A stretch of 64,000 nucleotides of DNA from Paraburkholderia hayleyella (GCF_009455685.1 NZ_QPES01000001.1:2046001-2110000), one strand, 5' to 3'. Counted from the first letter of the stretch, positions 1-8,575 are shown. The notes: a model not told the origin generated them from the sequence alone. Translations and numbers: made by a program.

Positions 1-897
1 GGCGACAGCGCTGGACGGTAGCGGTTGCGTCAGTGCGGCATAGCCCACGGGGATCGGCACGGTCCAGCCAGCGCCCTTTTGCCTCGCGGGGTCCGCCCAG
101 CGCAGCTTGCCGCCAGAACGACGTGCCGCACCGCCGGATGCTGCGCTGTCGGCTGTCTCGCCGGTATCGGTTTCGGTATCCGTCATGCATTGATGATTGA
201 AGCGTGCCGCGTGGAGCCAGGCATCGAGCAAGGTGGCATCGGGCTGTTCGTCGCGCAATGTCCGGTGGCGCTCGGCCAGCAGATCGTCGCGCCCGACCAG
301 CGCATAACCCGGCAGCCACTGGCGCCGCCAGCGGGTAAAGGCCTGTGCCTGATCCTCGTAGGCCTCGGGCAGCAACGCCATCCAGGGACGCGTGCGTTGT
401 CCCGGCAAAGGGCGCTGAGGCAACAGCGTCCCACCGGCAATGCGCATGTGCGCCACGATCTCGCCAATCTGCGCGGCCCATTCGGCAAGTTGCGGGTCGG
501 GGTCACCTGCCAGCGCCGGGCTTGCGGCCGACAACGCCTGCTGCATCACTTCCACCTGAAACACGAGCGTGATCTCCAGATGAATCCGTCCTTCTTCGAC
601 GATGGAGGCTGCGTTACCGTTCTTTTTCACGGGATTGCGCGTCAGCCGGAACGTCTTGACGTAGCCGTCCGTCACCTGCTCTTCATGGTGATGACAGATC
701 ACCCCGACCTGCTGCAGTTTCAGCGGAATGCCGGCAGCGGCAAGCTGGCGTTGCAAGGCCCACATCAGCCCGGTGAAAGCGGTGATGGAGGGAAAACCAT
801 GGGTCATGAAACTGGAAATGGCATTGGCGTTTTGCACGCGCAGATGCGGCAGGACAAGCAATGCCTGAGGTGAGGTTGTCAGGGGCGTGCTATTCAT
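1..897 (-). CDS. csy2: Type I-F CRISPR Cascade subunit Csy2 (Cas5f), truncated by the window edge
   Basis: Reading leftward from ATG 897-895, an open frame of 299 codons runs off the left edge. The N-terminus (LPHLRVQNANAISS, then HGFPSITAFTGLMWALQR) matches the Csy2 signature, where a short beta strand is followed by an xFPxxTAFxG segment. Csy2 is the Cas5-like subunit that sits with Csy1 at the crRNA 5' end in the type I-F interference complex. The ATG overlaps the csy1 stop by ATGA, so the two are translationally coupled. A Thr/Asp/Gly/Ala-rich stretch at about residues 238-262 looks like a flexible insertion. csy3, csy4 and the array are expected further left. Confidence 0.9.
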   Translation of the reverse strand, partial: MNSTPLTTSPQALLVLPHLRVQNANAISSFMTHGFPSITAFTGLMWALQRQLAAAGIPLKLQQVGVICHHHEEQVTDGYVKTFRLTRNPVKKNGNAASIVEEGRIHLEITLVFQVEVMQQALSAASPALAGDPDPQLAEWAAQIGEIVAHMRIAGGTLLPQRPLPGQRTRPWMALLPEAYEDQAQAFTRWRRQWLPGYALVGRDDLLAERHRTLRDEQPDATLLDAWLHAARFNHQCMTDTETDTGETADSAASGGAARRSGGKLRWADPARQKGAGWTVPIPVGYAALTQPLPSSAVA

Positions 898-2291
898 CGC
901 TCCTCCTGCTGTGCTGTCAGTTCGTCATGGGCCTTGCGCAACGGAATGTAGGGCGCATCGAGCCGCTCGCGCATCTCGCGTAGTTGCTGCACCCAGGTGC
1001 CCTCCTCGCTCAGCAGCACCTTGCGCCATGCTCGTGATTCGTCATAGCCGACATCGGGCAAGCGGTCCTTCAACTGCCCATTCAGCCATTTGCCGAAGCG
1101 CTCGCCGATCTGGGCGGGCCAGTCCATGAACATCCAGCGGCTGGCGAAGGCGCTTTCTTCTGGCAACTCCGCTCGCAGAGGGTCGAGCCAGAGCTTCTCG
1201 TCGTCAGCCAGATCGTCAAACGCACGCTCGCGGGACCAGCCTGCGGGCTGGTCCCGCAGTTCGCCGGCATAGATGACCAGTTCGTCCACGAGCTGCTCCG
1301 TCAGGTTGCGGACCCGGTTACGGGTATCGATGTTGGGTGGTGGATTGCCCAGCAAGAACGTCTGCAATTTACGGGTGGTGGCACGCACCGAGGGCCGTGC
1401 GCCAAAAATTCGCTCGAAGATGGATTTCGCGTTGACGGGTAGAGAGTTGCGCTGGATTCGCCAGACAGGGGGCAGCGAAGCTAGCAGGTAGTTTTTGCCG
1501 CCACGTTTTTTATTGAGCCAGGAGATGTTTTGCTCGTTCTCACCGCCCATCTTCTGGACCGCGAGACCGCGATATTCGCGGTACACGCCATCGTGTGGCG
1601 CCCCGTCACGGCGGGCATGGCGCGCCAGTTTGTTGGCTTCGCCAAAATGGGCATCCTCCACTTCCTTGTACACGACCTGCGCCAGCGAGGTGGCATAGAG
1701 CGGCATGAGCAGGTAGTACTGCGCGTCGTCGGTGGCGTCGTCGCCTGTGAGCCAGTACAACTGCTTGGCAAGCACATGAGAACGGGCGCCGCCTTCGCGC
1801 GCAGCGGTCAGGCTGACCAGCGCATCGCGCAACAAGCGGGCTTCGGCGGGGTTGTCGCTGAGCGCCTGCAAGGCATCGGCGTCGTTAGCGATGAGCGCCT
1901 GTAACAGGCTGCGTCCATTGGCTTCGAGTTTCAGCAAACCGTACACGTCAAGTACAGCTGCATCGCACACCACATCAGTCGTAAAACGACTACCGAGCGC
2001 ATGGCTGCCCAGTTCGTCGAGCATGGGCAAACTGGACGGTTCAACGTAGAGATTGGTCCCCTTTGCACCGGAATGGATGGGTTTGAGCGAATGCGTAACG
2101 GCCTGGATCTTTTCAACGCGTTTTGCTGCATCTGCCAGCCACACGCCGCGTTGATATTTAGCGATCAGCTTTGCTCGCTTGGGATCGTCGGGTGGGAGTT
2201 TTTCAATCCGGGTCTGGAGGCGGTCATGCAGGAAGGCGTCGATGACTGCACGGAAGCTTGAGTTGGCCCCCGTTACGGGTAAGTAGGACAT
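894..2291 (-). CDS. csy1: Type I-F CRISPR Cascade large subunit Csy1 (Cas8f)
   Basis: A 465-residue protein in the position expected for Csy1, between cas2/3 and csy2. Csy1 is the large subunit that pairs with Csy2 and helps recognise the PAM. Recognition rests on context plus family-like stretches such as the early FLHDRLQTRIEKL and the central MGGENEQNISWLNKKRGGKNYLL, a Csy1 hallmark. ATG 2291 is chosen because AAAGGA lies just upstream; the open frame extends another 16 codons upstream without such a site. It overlaps csy2 by ATGA but is separated from cas2/3 by 280 bp, so it probably has its own promoter. Confidence 0.93.
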   Translation of the reverse strand: MSYLPVTGANSSFRAVIDAFLHDRLQTRIEKLPPDDPKRAKLIAKYQRGVWLADAAKRVEKIQAVTHSLKPIHSGAKGTNLYVEPSSLPMLDELGSHALGSRFTTDVVCDAAVLDVYGLLKLEANGRSLLQALIANDADALQALSDNPAEARLLRDALVSLTAAREGGARSHVLAKQLYWLTGDDATDDAQYYLLMPLYATSLAQVVYKEVEDAHFGEANKLARHARRDGAPHDGVYREYRGLAVQKMGGENEQNISWLNKKRGGKNYLLASLPPVWRIQRNSLPVNAKSIFERIFGARPSVRATTRKLQTFLLGNPPPNIDTRNRVRNLTEQLVDELVIYAGELRDQPAGWSRERAFDDLADDEKLWLDPLRAELPEESAFASRWMFMDWPAQIGERFGKWLNGQLKDRLPDVGYDESRAWRKVLLSEEGTWVQQLREMRERLDAPYIPLRKAHDELTAQQEER

Positions 2292-2489
2292 CTGGGTTCC
2301 TTTAGAGCGAAATGTTCTGATACTGCCGCGACCTCTCAAAATCGCTGCGCCACTCTAACCGAACCCCTATATCAATAAAATCCTATTCAAGGTATTAATC
2401 CAGTTCTACCAAAAGTCTGCTTAACCGCTATCCCAACAAGGGCACGTTAAACATATATTTTCGAGCTGAAAATGACTGGATTATCTGTC

Positions 2490-2518
2490 TTGGCGTGATC
2501 AGACAGACTGTTTATAAA
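2490..2518 (+). promoter_or_regulatory. Plus-strand sigma70-like promoter inside the cas locus
   Basis: TTGGCG (2490-2495), an exact 17-bp spacer, then TATAAA (2513-2518), reading against the cas genes. The -35 box sits inside a dyad, TCTGTC (2484-2489) and GACAGA (2502-2507), which could be an operator. Transcription would start near 2525 and run through the repeat-like hairpin at 2549-2564 into the antisense of the cas2/3 3' end. Seen by eye only; no expression evidence. Confidence 0.4.
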
Positions 2519-2548
2519 AATCAGCTCTCCGGTGTTAACCGCGCTCTT

Positions 2549-2564
2549 CTGCCGCACAGGCAGC
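2549..2564 (+). repeat. Solitary hairpin resembling the core of a type I-F CRISPR repeat
   Basis: CTGCCGCACAGGCAGC is a 5-bp stem (CTGCC/GGCAG) with a GCACA loop. It coincides with the stem-loop core of known type I-F repeats, written from memory as GTTCACTGCCGNNNAGGCAG followed by CTNAGAAA. The flanks do not match that consensus, so this is not a complete repeat. It begins 8 bp from the cas2/3 stop codon, in the 280-bp gap before csy1. On the plus strand it is in the orientation that Csy4 (Cas6f) would bind. The organism's own repeat is not in the window, so identity to it cannot be tested here. Confidence 0.45.
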
Positions 2565-2570
2565 CTCCCC

Positions 2571-2603
2571 TTCACTCGCTGTTGAACCCCAACAGCGGGT
2601 GAA
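2571..2603. other. Strong hairpin over the cas2/3 stop codon
   Basis: A 14-bp stem (left arm 2571-2584 TTCACTCGCTGTTG, right arm 2590-2603 CAACAGCGGGTGAA, one G-T pair) closes a 5-nt loop. It covers the end of cas2/3 and its stop codon. There is no T-run on either side, so it is not a standard intrinsic terminator. It may stabilise or process the 3' end of the cas1-cas2/3 message, or form the 3' part of a plus-strand RNA from the promoter at 2490. Confidence 0.55.
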
Positions 2604-5600
2604 ACCTCCACCCCAAATCCGACTCCGGCAAGCTAACAGTACTGACCTCCTCCGCGCTGGCATGCAGGCTTTGCTTCTGCGTCTCGCTCCAGTGCCGCAG
2701 CCGTTCCAGCAGATCGACATGGCACCACGGGCCGATACCCGGCCCGTCCAGCTCACGATCCGGCACCCGCAACAACAGATTGCGGATATCCACATAAGGC
2801 GTTTTCCCGCGCTCGCGCCAACCGATGACGCGGTAGAGCCGCAACGCCTCCTCATCTTCCGTGGGCAGCAACACCACGTCCTCGCGTTTTCGCGGGTCAT
2901 ACCGGAAACGCTGGAGTTGCGGCAGCAGGCCGGTCAGCCAGAGCTGCGAGCCATGAGCGGGGTCGCGGCTATACCAGTGCCGGGTGGCATCACGTATGAC
3001 AGGCGTATAGAACGCGCTGCTGTCATCGCGCGGCAGCATGGTGTCGCGCATCCGGCCTTGCTCGAGGTCGATCAGGCTACGCGACGGCTGCAGTTCGGCG
3101 GCCTGCTGGATACGCGGCTGGGCATCGACAGGCCAGTCGCCCCTGGCGCAATCGAGCTGCGGCAGCAGATCAGCCAGACGATGCCTGTACAAATGAAAAC
3201 AGACCGTCGAATCCTGCCGCACCGGTTTGCCACGGTTCGGTGCGGTGGGCACCTTCCTCATTTCAAACCCCGGCTTGCAGAACACCGCTCGAGTGTCGCC
3301 ATGCCGCTCGAAATAACGCAGGTTCGTCTCGAACACTTCCATGTTGGCCCGCGTCACCGGCCCTGACCGATGACGCCGCACCCGCCCCGCAAGCTGGATC
3401 AGCGAACGCATCGAGGATGGCTCGGCGATGGCCCAATCCGCGTCCCAATCGCGGCCGACTTCGCAAACCGGCGAGGCCAGCACCACGAAGAGCTGATGCG
3501 GCTCAGGATGCGCATCAAGCAACGCGCGCACCGCGGGCCGCGATAGCGCCGGATCGTCGCCCGTGCGTAACGCGCGCCGATCGAACACGGCATCGAGCTG
3601 CTCCTCGATATCCGAGCGCGCCAGCAACGGAAACTGCGAGTGATACACGCACAGGTGAAGCCTCACGCCGGGCGCGGGCGTGCCGTGCCGGTACATGGCC
3701 AGAGCGACATCGAACAGCGGGGCGATATTGGCCATGCGAATCAGGCCAAAACTCACGCGCTTGCCGCTCACCGGATCGACGCTGTGGTTCTGTTCATCCT
3801 GATGCAAGGCCCACGCGCGCTGTAACGCGAGCTGGGCGAAGGCTTCACGGCGCTCGTGCTTCCCGTATGAGGTCCACAATGTTCCGGGCAACGGCGCCAG
3901 CCTGGCGCGCCGCCGGACTTCGGCCTGGGCAAGCTGCTTGCAGCGCTTCTGCACGAAGGCGTCATGAGCATGGGCAAAACTGCCGCCATCGGCGCAATCG
4001 GCATGCGCTTGCGCGAACTCGTCCAGCCACAGACACGCGATTCGCGGGGGTTCCGCTGGCCGCTCGCCGCGATTGCGCTGGTAATGGCAGCGGCCCTCCA
4101 GATAAGCCCGATACAGACCTTGCACCAGCGCGGGCGGCAGCGTGGCCGACGACAGCAGCACGCGCGAGCCCAGCAATCCCGCCCAATGCACCAGCCGCGT
4201 GAGCGCGGGCAGATCGGCCATGTCGAAATCGTCGGGCTCGTCGAGCACCAGATCGCTGGTCATTAAGCGCAGCATCGGTGCGATCTGGCGTCCGCCGCGC
4301 AGGCTTTCCGTGGCGGGGATCAGATGATCGACCGTGCACACCAGCAACGGCGCGGCGAGCAGCGAGCGCACCTGCGCATCGTCGCTCAGCCGTTGCAGCA
4401 GCGGATGCAGCTCGTTGCCTTCGAACAGCATCTGGCCGCCTTCATCGAGCAAGGCCTGGGTGGAGGCTGAGCCGGTGGCTTCAGCCTGGGCTTCCCAGTA
4501 TTCGAACAAGTCGCGGCTGGCCGCCCCGCCTACCTTGATCGCTAGCTGCTCGTCGTTCAACCCGAGGTCGCGCTGGAAACTGCGTCCGGTTTGCTGCGTG
4601 AGCGTGCGCAGGCCGATCGCAAACGCGCAGCGCAGGCCGCGTTGCGGGTCCGCCAGTGCATTCATGATGCGGGCGTTGCCAAGCGTCTTGCCACAACCGG
4701 TCGAAGCCATGTTGACGACGAATGCGCCCTGTTCGGCCGCGCGCTGGCGCACACCCGCGGCGAGATCCGCGGCTTTGTCCTGCCAATGGAAACGTGCATG
4801 GGTAGTGCGCTTCTTGAGGCCGCGATGGTTCCGCAACGCGGGCAGGCTGCGCGCGAGCGTCGGCAGCGAGCGCGCCACGAGTGAAGCATGAGCCTGCACG
4901 CCGAGCAGATGCTCATCGAGCGTTTGATTGAAAAAGGGCCCTGCGCCTTCTACGCCTCCTGTGCCTGTTCGTTGCGAATGCCCGGTGTTGCGACGCGTAT
5001 TGGCGTACAGCGGATAGCCCGCATTGAGATAAGGCTTGCGCCGGGCTTCGTCCTCGATGCTGGAGTAATGGTGATCGGCCAGCATCAGGCACAGCCGCGA
5101 GACATGCATCACGAACGGATCATCCAGTGCCTTCGACATCGCCGCCTGACGTGGCAAGGCCAGCAGCTTGCGGGCGTACCGCGCGGCCTGCCCGCGCCAG
5201 GCGGCGGTGACCACTGGCAGGCCAAAAGGAAAACGCCAGTACGCGGCCACGACGGAGGGCTCCGTCTCCTCCCTGGGCTCATTCCAGTCCGCGCTGACCT
5301 GCCGGAGCAGATCCGTCAGCTCATGACTGTTGACGTTGTTCAGGTGCGCGCCGAAGCGGCACCAATGATCGTGTGTGAACCCAAGATCGGCCGCCGCGCT
5401 GTCCTGCATGCGCTGCACGGGTTTGCAAGGCATCCGGTGATGGGTCAGCACAAGCCAGGCCACGGCCTGCGCCAGCGGCGGTAACGTGGCGAACGGCAAG
5501 TGCTGTGCGGCCTGCTGATCCAGCCCATCGCGCAACAGCCGGCCTTGACGATGATCGAGCCATTGCGCTTCGAAGGCCTGGGGTTCAGCTTGGGGTTCAG

Positions 5601-6156
5601 CCTGGGGTTCAGCCTGCGTCTCCGCGCAGGCCGCGAGGCGGCCCAGCCAGTCGGCGTCGTCCTGGGCCTCGCCAACGAACGCCTGGAACAGCCGCACCGA
5701 CACCCATTCGTGGCGATAGTGATTGCGCTCCCGCAGGCCCGGCTCGCGCAGTCGATCCTGAAACGCCTGCGTGGCCTTGCCCAGATCATGCAAGAGCGCG
5801 GCCAATGCGGTGAGCGCGCTCATCGCGGGCAGCGCGTGCCATGTGCTTTCATCCTCGGCGCGCAAGACGTCGTTCGCTGTCGTGCTGGTCGGCACCGCAC
5901 CGGCTTCGTTGAACTGGCGCGCATCGCCGACGATCCACAACAACTCGCTATGGTCGCGCCCGCGAATCCAGTGACAGGCAACCGCGGTGTTCTTGCGTGC
6001 GCGCTGGCGCAACAACTTGCGTACCGTGTCGAGCCCTGCCTGGGTGATCGGTGTCTGCCAGGTCCGGTCGCCGCGCCGCTCAGCGAACTGGTCGAGGATG
6101 CGCCGGGTTTCGCTCAGCGCGCGTTTGGTGCATTGCGAGACGAACAGGACGTTCAT
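2572..6156 (-). CDS. cas3: Type I-F Cas2/Cas3 fusion: nuclease-helicase
   Basis: A 1194-residue protein with an N-terminal Cas2-like domain (about 1-90), an HD nuclease (LLHDLGKA, His123-Asp124; further His pairs near 239-240 and 362-363) and an SF2 helicase. The helicase carries Walker A MASTGCGKT at about 483-491, the DExD-type DEPDD at about 639-643, SSATLPP at about 669-675 and motif VI QLAGRVRRHRSG. Cas2 fused to Cas3 is diagnostic of type I-F: the protein degrades targeted DNA and also pairs with Cas1 for spacer acquisition. ATG 6156 overlaps the cas1 stop (ATGA). Three tandem 12-bp units (5578-5613) encode AEPQ repeats at residues 182-193. Confidence 0.97.
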   Translation of the reverse strand: MNVLFVSQCTKRALSETRRILDQFAERRGDRTWQTPITQAGLDTVRKLLRQRARKNTAVACHWIRGRDHSELLWIVGDARQFNEAGAVPTSTTANDVLRAEDESTWHALPAMSALTALAALLHDLGKATQAFQDRLREPGLRERNHYRHEWVSVRLFQAFVGEAQDDADWLGRLAACAETQAEPQAEPQAEPQAFEAQWLDHRQGRLLRDGLDQQAAQHLPFATLPPLAQAVAWLVLTHHRMPCKPVQRMQDSAAADLGFTHDHWCRFGAHLNNVNSHELTDLLRQVSADWNEPREETEPSVVAAYWRFPFGLPVVTAAWRGQAARYARKLLALPRQAAMSKALDDPFVMHVSRLCLMLADHHYSSIEDEARRKPYLNAGYPLYANTRRNTGHSQRTGTGGVEGAGPFFNQTLDEHLLGVQAHASLVARSLPTLARSLPALRNHRGLKKRTTHARFHWQDKAADLAAGVRQRAAEQGAFVVNMASTGCGKTLGNARIMNALADPQRGLRCAFAIGLRTLTQQTGRSFQRDLGLNDEQLAIKVGGAASRDLFEYWEAQAEATGSASTQALLDEGGQMLFEGNELHPLLQRLSDDAQVRSLLAAPLLVCTVDHLIPATESLRGGRQIAPMLRLMTSDLVLDEPDDFDMADLPALTRLVHWAGLLGSRVLLSSATLPPALVQGLYRAYLEGRCHYQRNRGERPAEPPRIACLWLDEFAQAHADCADGGSFAHAHDAFVQKRCKQLAQAEVRRRARLAPLPGTLWTSYGKHERREAFAQLALQRAWALHQDEQNHSVDPVSGKRVSFGLIRMANIAPLFDVALAMYRHGTPAPGVRLHLCVYHSQFPLLARSDIEEQLDAVFDRRALRTGDDPALSRPAVRALLDAHPEPHQLFVVLASPVCEVGRDWDADWAIAEPSSMRSLIQLAGRVRRHRSGPVTRANMEVFETNLRYFERHGDTRAVFCKPGFEMRKVPTAPNRGKPVRQDSTVCFHLYRHRLADLLPQLDCARGDWPVDAQPRIQQAAELQPSRSLIDLEQGRMRDTMLPRDDSSAFYTPVIRDATRHWYSRDPAHGSQLWLTGLLPQLQRFRYDPRKREDVVLLPTEDEEALRLYRVIGWRERGKTPYVDIRNLLLRVPDRELDGPGIGPWCHVDLLERLRHWSETQKQSLHASAEEVSTVSLPESDLGWRFHPLLGFNSE
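5578..5613 (-). repeat. Three 12-bp tandem units inside cas2/3 (AEPQ repeats)
   Basis: CTGGGGTTCAGC (plus strand) occurs three times in a row with one C/T change in the middle copy. The unit is a multiple of three, so copy-number change would lengthen or shorten an Ala-Glu-Pro-Gln linker in the HD-domain region without breaking the frame. Confidence 0.9.
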
Positions 6157-7145
6157 GGCCGTGCCTGCGGCGCCTCAGCCCGTCGTGCCGTGTCGCTGGC
6201 GATAGCCTTGAGGGTGTCGATGATGAAATCCAGCGATTCATCGCGTGTCAGCGCCTCGATGCATTGACGACGGAACTGCTGCTCATCATCACCGCGCATG
6301 GCGGACAGAAAGGCTTGCGGCAAAATCACGGCGTCTTTGATGAGATCGGCCGCATCGAACACCAGGCCACCGCGCCGGGTCTTGCCATGCAGCACGGCCA
6401 GGCCATGAGGCAGGCCCAGCACCCAGGTCGCCGTGGCGCCGAGGCCGTAGCCCAGATAGTTGCCGTGATCGAGGAAACGGTTGGCGGCATCGGTGCCGCT
6501 GCCGCGCTTGGCACGCGTGAATTCGCCATAATCCACCGCATCCACGGCCAGCTTGAACAGGGCCTTGGTCAGGCGCGCTTCGTCGGTCAGCAAGCCGCTT
6601 ACGTCCGGTGCGTGGGCGATCTTTGCGCCAAACTGCTGCACCAGCGCCTGCAACCGTTCGACGTCCACCGTAAAACCGGCTTCGCGCAACGCACGCGTGT
6701 TCCATGCCTGCTGCAAGCGCTGCATGCGGTACGTCTGCAACTGTTTGGCTGCGTGCAAACGCAGCGCGTCGTCAAACCAGAAGCGCACCCATGCCTGCAG
6801 ATATTCGGTCGACCGGTATTCGCTTTGCGGCGACATCCATGCCACTTCGACATCGACCTCGTTCGCGCTGAACAGCGGCGTGCCGCCCCCGCCGCAAAAA
6901 CCCACCAGCACCCCTGCCTTGGCCAGCTCGCGCATCGCCGCCTGGGTCACGGAGGTCCCGGTACCGAGCAGAATGCTGGTGGTGTTCGCAATGGGAATGT
7001 TCCAGTACAGGTTTCTCTTGCCGGCATCGGTCACATATTCGACGCGTCCGCCGCTTACCAGCACCCGGCAATGTTCCAGGTAATAAAGATTGGCGCGCTT
7101 CGAATGGAGAATATTCTTGAGATCCGATGCGGGTATCGCGTCCAC
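6153..7145 (-). CDS. cas1: Type I-F CRISPR integrase Cas1
   Basis: From GTG 7145 the product is 330 residues, the usual type I-F length, beginning VDAIPASDLKNILHSKRAN. A GGGAG site lies 5 nt upstream; the frame stays open 32 codons further upstream but that part looks non-coding. Cas1 integrates new spacers together with Cas2. The expected metal-binding residues are present: Glu189 (LLTDEA), His253 (VLHGKT), Asp264 and Asp267 (LVFDAADLIKD), almost the same numbering as Pseudomonas aeruginosa Cas1 (E190, H254, D265, D268). It is first in the cas operon and overlaps cas2/3 by ATGA. Confidence 0.96.
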   Translation of the reverse strand: MDAIPASDLKNILHSKRANLYYLEHCRVLVSGGRVEYVTDAGKRNLYWNIPIANTTSILLGTGTSVTQAAMRELAKAGVLVGFCGGGGTPLFSANEVDVEVAWMSPQSEYRSTEYLQAWVRFWFDDALRLHAAKQLQTYRMQRLQQAWNTRALREAGFTVDVERLQALVQQFGAKIAHAPDVSGLLTDEARLTKALFKLAVDAVDYGEFTRAKRGSGTDAANRFLDHGNYLGYGLGATATWVLGLPHGLAVLHGKTRRGGLVFDAADLIKDAVILPQAFLSAMRGDDEQQFRRQCIEALTRDESLDFIIDTLKAIASDTARRAEAPQARP

Positions 7146-7314
7146 TGGTGCTCCCGTTGTGTCTTTTTGCTCGCGGGCCAAATCGCTCGACCCGGTTGGC
7201 CCCAGGCGAACCTCGCCTCTGTCTGGCAGGCGAAGACACATTCAGCATCGGGCCCAGGTTCGCTTCGACCGGGAGCATGACACGTTCGGGGCCAGGAGAC
7301 CTCCGAAGTACACC

Positions 7315-7342
7315 ATAATGATTATTTTATGGGGGTATTCAA
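7315..7342 (-). promoter_or_regulatory. Possible promoter of cas1-cas2/3
   Basis: On the minus strand, TTGAAT (7342-7337) and CATTAT (7320-7315) are 16 bp apart in the only AT-rich patch upstream of cas1. The implied leader is about 165 nt. Each box matches the consensus at four or five of six positions. Confidence 0.35.
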
Positions 7343-7353
7343 CCAGATCTGGC

Positions 7354-7872
7354 TTAGCCCTCGAGGCCAAACGCCTTGTGATACGTCGCCGTGCCGTTTG
7401 CCATGGGCGCGCCGCCCAAAGCCCGCGCCATGAAATATTCGGGCGGCACGTTATCCAGCGTCAACCCCGGATGCATGGCAAAACCCAAACGGCTGTAATA
7501 CGCGGGGTCGCCCAGCACCACGCAACCGTGGGCGCCAAGCTGCGTCAAGCGCTCCAGCCCGGCTTCGACAAGGGCGCGGCCAATGCCTGATTTTTGCCGC
7601 GTCGGGAGCACCGCGAGCGGCGCCAACCCGTACCAGTGTTGCAACCGGCCATTGATCTGAAGTGGTGAGAAGGCAATGTGTCCCAGCAGCACGCCTGCTT
7701 CTTCGGCAACCAGGGACAGTGTCAGCGCCCCGTGCTGCCGCAGCCCGTCGATCATGAGGGGCTCCTGGGGTTCCGGCGCATCTTGCTGCTCGCTGGAGCC
7801 GGCACGAAAAGCCGCCGCGACCAGCGCACGGATCGCTTGAATATCGTTTGCGCGCTCCGCCCGTATCAGCAT
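7354..7872 (-). CDS. GNAT family N-acetyltransferase (YhbS-like)
   Basis: A 172-residue single-domain acetyltransferase. The acetyl-CoA loop is visible as TRQKSGIGRALV, followed by the GCVVLGDPAYYSRLGF segment typical of YhbS-type GNATs. The substrate cannot be predicted. An AAGAGGT site precedes ATG 7872, and the start is only 9 nt after the phaR stop, so it is probably co-transcribed at the end of the PHB cluster; that does not prove a role in PHB metabolism. Confidence 0.85.
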   Translation of the reverse strand: MLIRAERANDIQAIRALVAAAFRAGSSEQQDAPEPQEPLMIDGLRQHGALTLSLVAEEAGVLLGHIAFSPLQINGRLQHWYGLAPLAVLPTRQKSGIGRALVEAGLERLTQLGAHGCVVLGDPAYYSRLGFAMHPGLTLDNVPPEYFMARALGGAPMANGTATYHKAFGLEG

Positions 7873-7881
7873 CTCAACCTC

Positions 7882-8454
7882 TTACTTCTTGCCCGGCTCA
7901 GGATTGCGCGGCATGCCAGGCGGAAACGGAAAACCGCCAAACATCGAGCGCGTCTGAGTTTGCATCTGCTCTTGCATCTGCACGAACATGTTTTTCGACT
8001 GCTCGATGTAGCTCGTCATCATGCCCTGCATCATCGGCGCTTGCATGTTCATGAACTGCGACCAGGCTTCCGGGTTCATCGTCCGGCCCTCGTTGAGGTT
8101 TTTCGACTGATCCGCCAGCTTGTTCTGGATATCCATGAACACCTGGATGTTCTTCTCCAGATAGGTGCCCATCATGCCCTGCATCGCATGTCCGTAAAAC
8201 CGGATGATCTGCGACAGCATCGGCGACGAAAACATCGGCAAGCCACCGCTTTCTTCTTCAAGAATGATCTGCAGCAGGATGCTGCGCGTGAGGTCTTCAC
8301 TGCTTTTGGCATCGATGACTTTGAAAACCTCCTGATCCAGCACAAGCTGCTTGACGTCGGCCAACGTGATGTAAGTGCTGGTTTCCGTGTCATACAACCG
8401 CCGGTTGGGGTACTTTTTGATCAGCCGTTCAGCCGTGTTTCTTGTCGTTGTCAT
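7882..8454 (-). CDS. phaR: Polyhydroxyalkanoate synthesis repressor PhaR
   Basis: A 190-residue protein whose N-terminus has the PhaR DNA-binding signature (LIKKYPNRRLYDTETSTYIT), followed by a helical domain (LLQIILEEESGG) and a Met/Gln-rich C-terminus (QEQMQTQTRSMFGG). PhaR binds polymer granules and represses phasin and pha genes; polymer accumulation titrates it off DNA. It lies behind phaB after a 163-bp gap holding a strong hairpin and an 11-bp direct repeat, so it may be expressed differently from phaCAB. Confidence 0.95.
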   Translation of the reverse strand: MTTTRNTAERLIKKYPNRRLYDTETSTYITLADVKQLVLDQEVFKVIDAKSSEDLTRSILLQIILEEESGGLPMFSSPMLSQIIRFYGHAMQGMMGTYLEKNIQVFMDIQNKLADQSKNLNEGRTMNPEAWSQFMNMQAPMMQGMMTSYIEQSKNMFVQMQEQMQTQTRSMFGGFPFPPGMPRNPEPGKK

Positions 8455-8498
8455 ATCGCTCGCCTTAACGCATCGCTTGAAACATCACTTAGGGCACC

Positions 8499-8520
8499 GG
8501 TAAAAGCATGGTAAAAGCAT
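8499..8520. repeat. 11-bp tandem duplication upstream of phaR
   Basis: GGTAAAAGCAT occurs twice back to back, 45 bp upstream of the phaR start codon. It could be a regulator binding site or a simple duplication. Confidence 0.7.
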
Positions 8521-8575
8521 GGAAGCGGCGCGCCTGGCTGCGCCAAAGCCGCCGCCAGAATACGCTCAGGAACTC

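Noticed and set aside
25..873. Long plus-strand open frame at the left edge
   Set aside because: It is the mirror of csy2 on the minus strand; it has no recognisable domain and csy2 reads as a clear family member.
2549..2564. Calling the hairpin a true CRISPR repeat or mini-array
   Set aside because: Only the 16-nt core fits; the flanks and the 5'-handle region do not, and no second repeat was found 60 bp away on either side (the TCTGTC/GACAGA dyad 65 bp upstream has a much longer loop).
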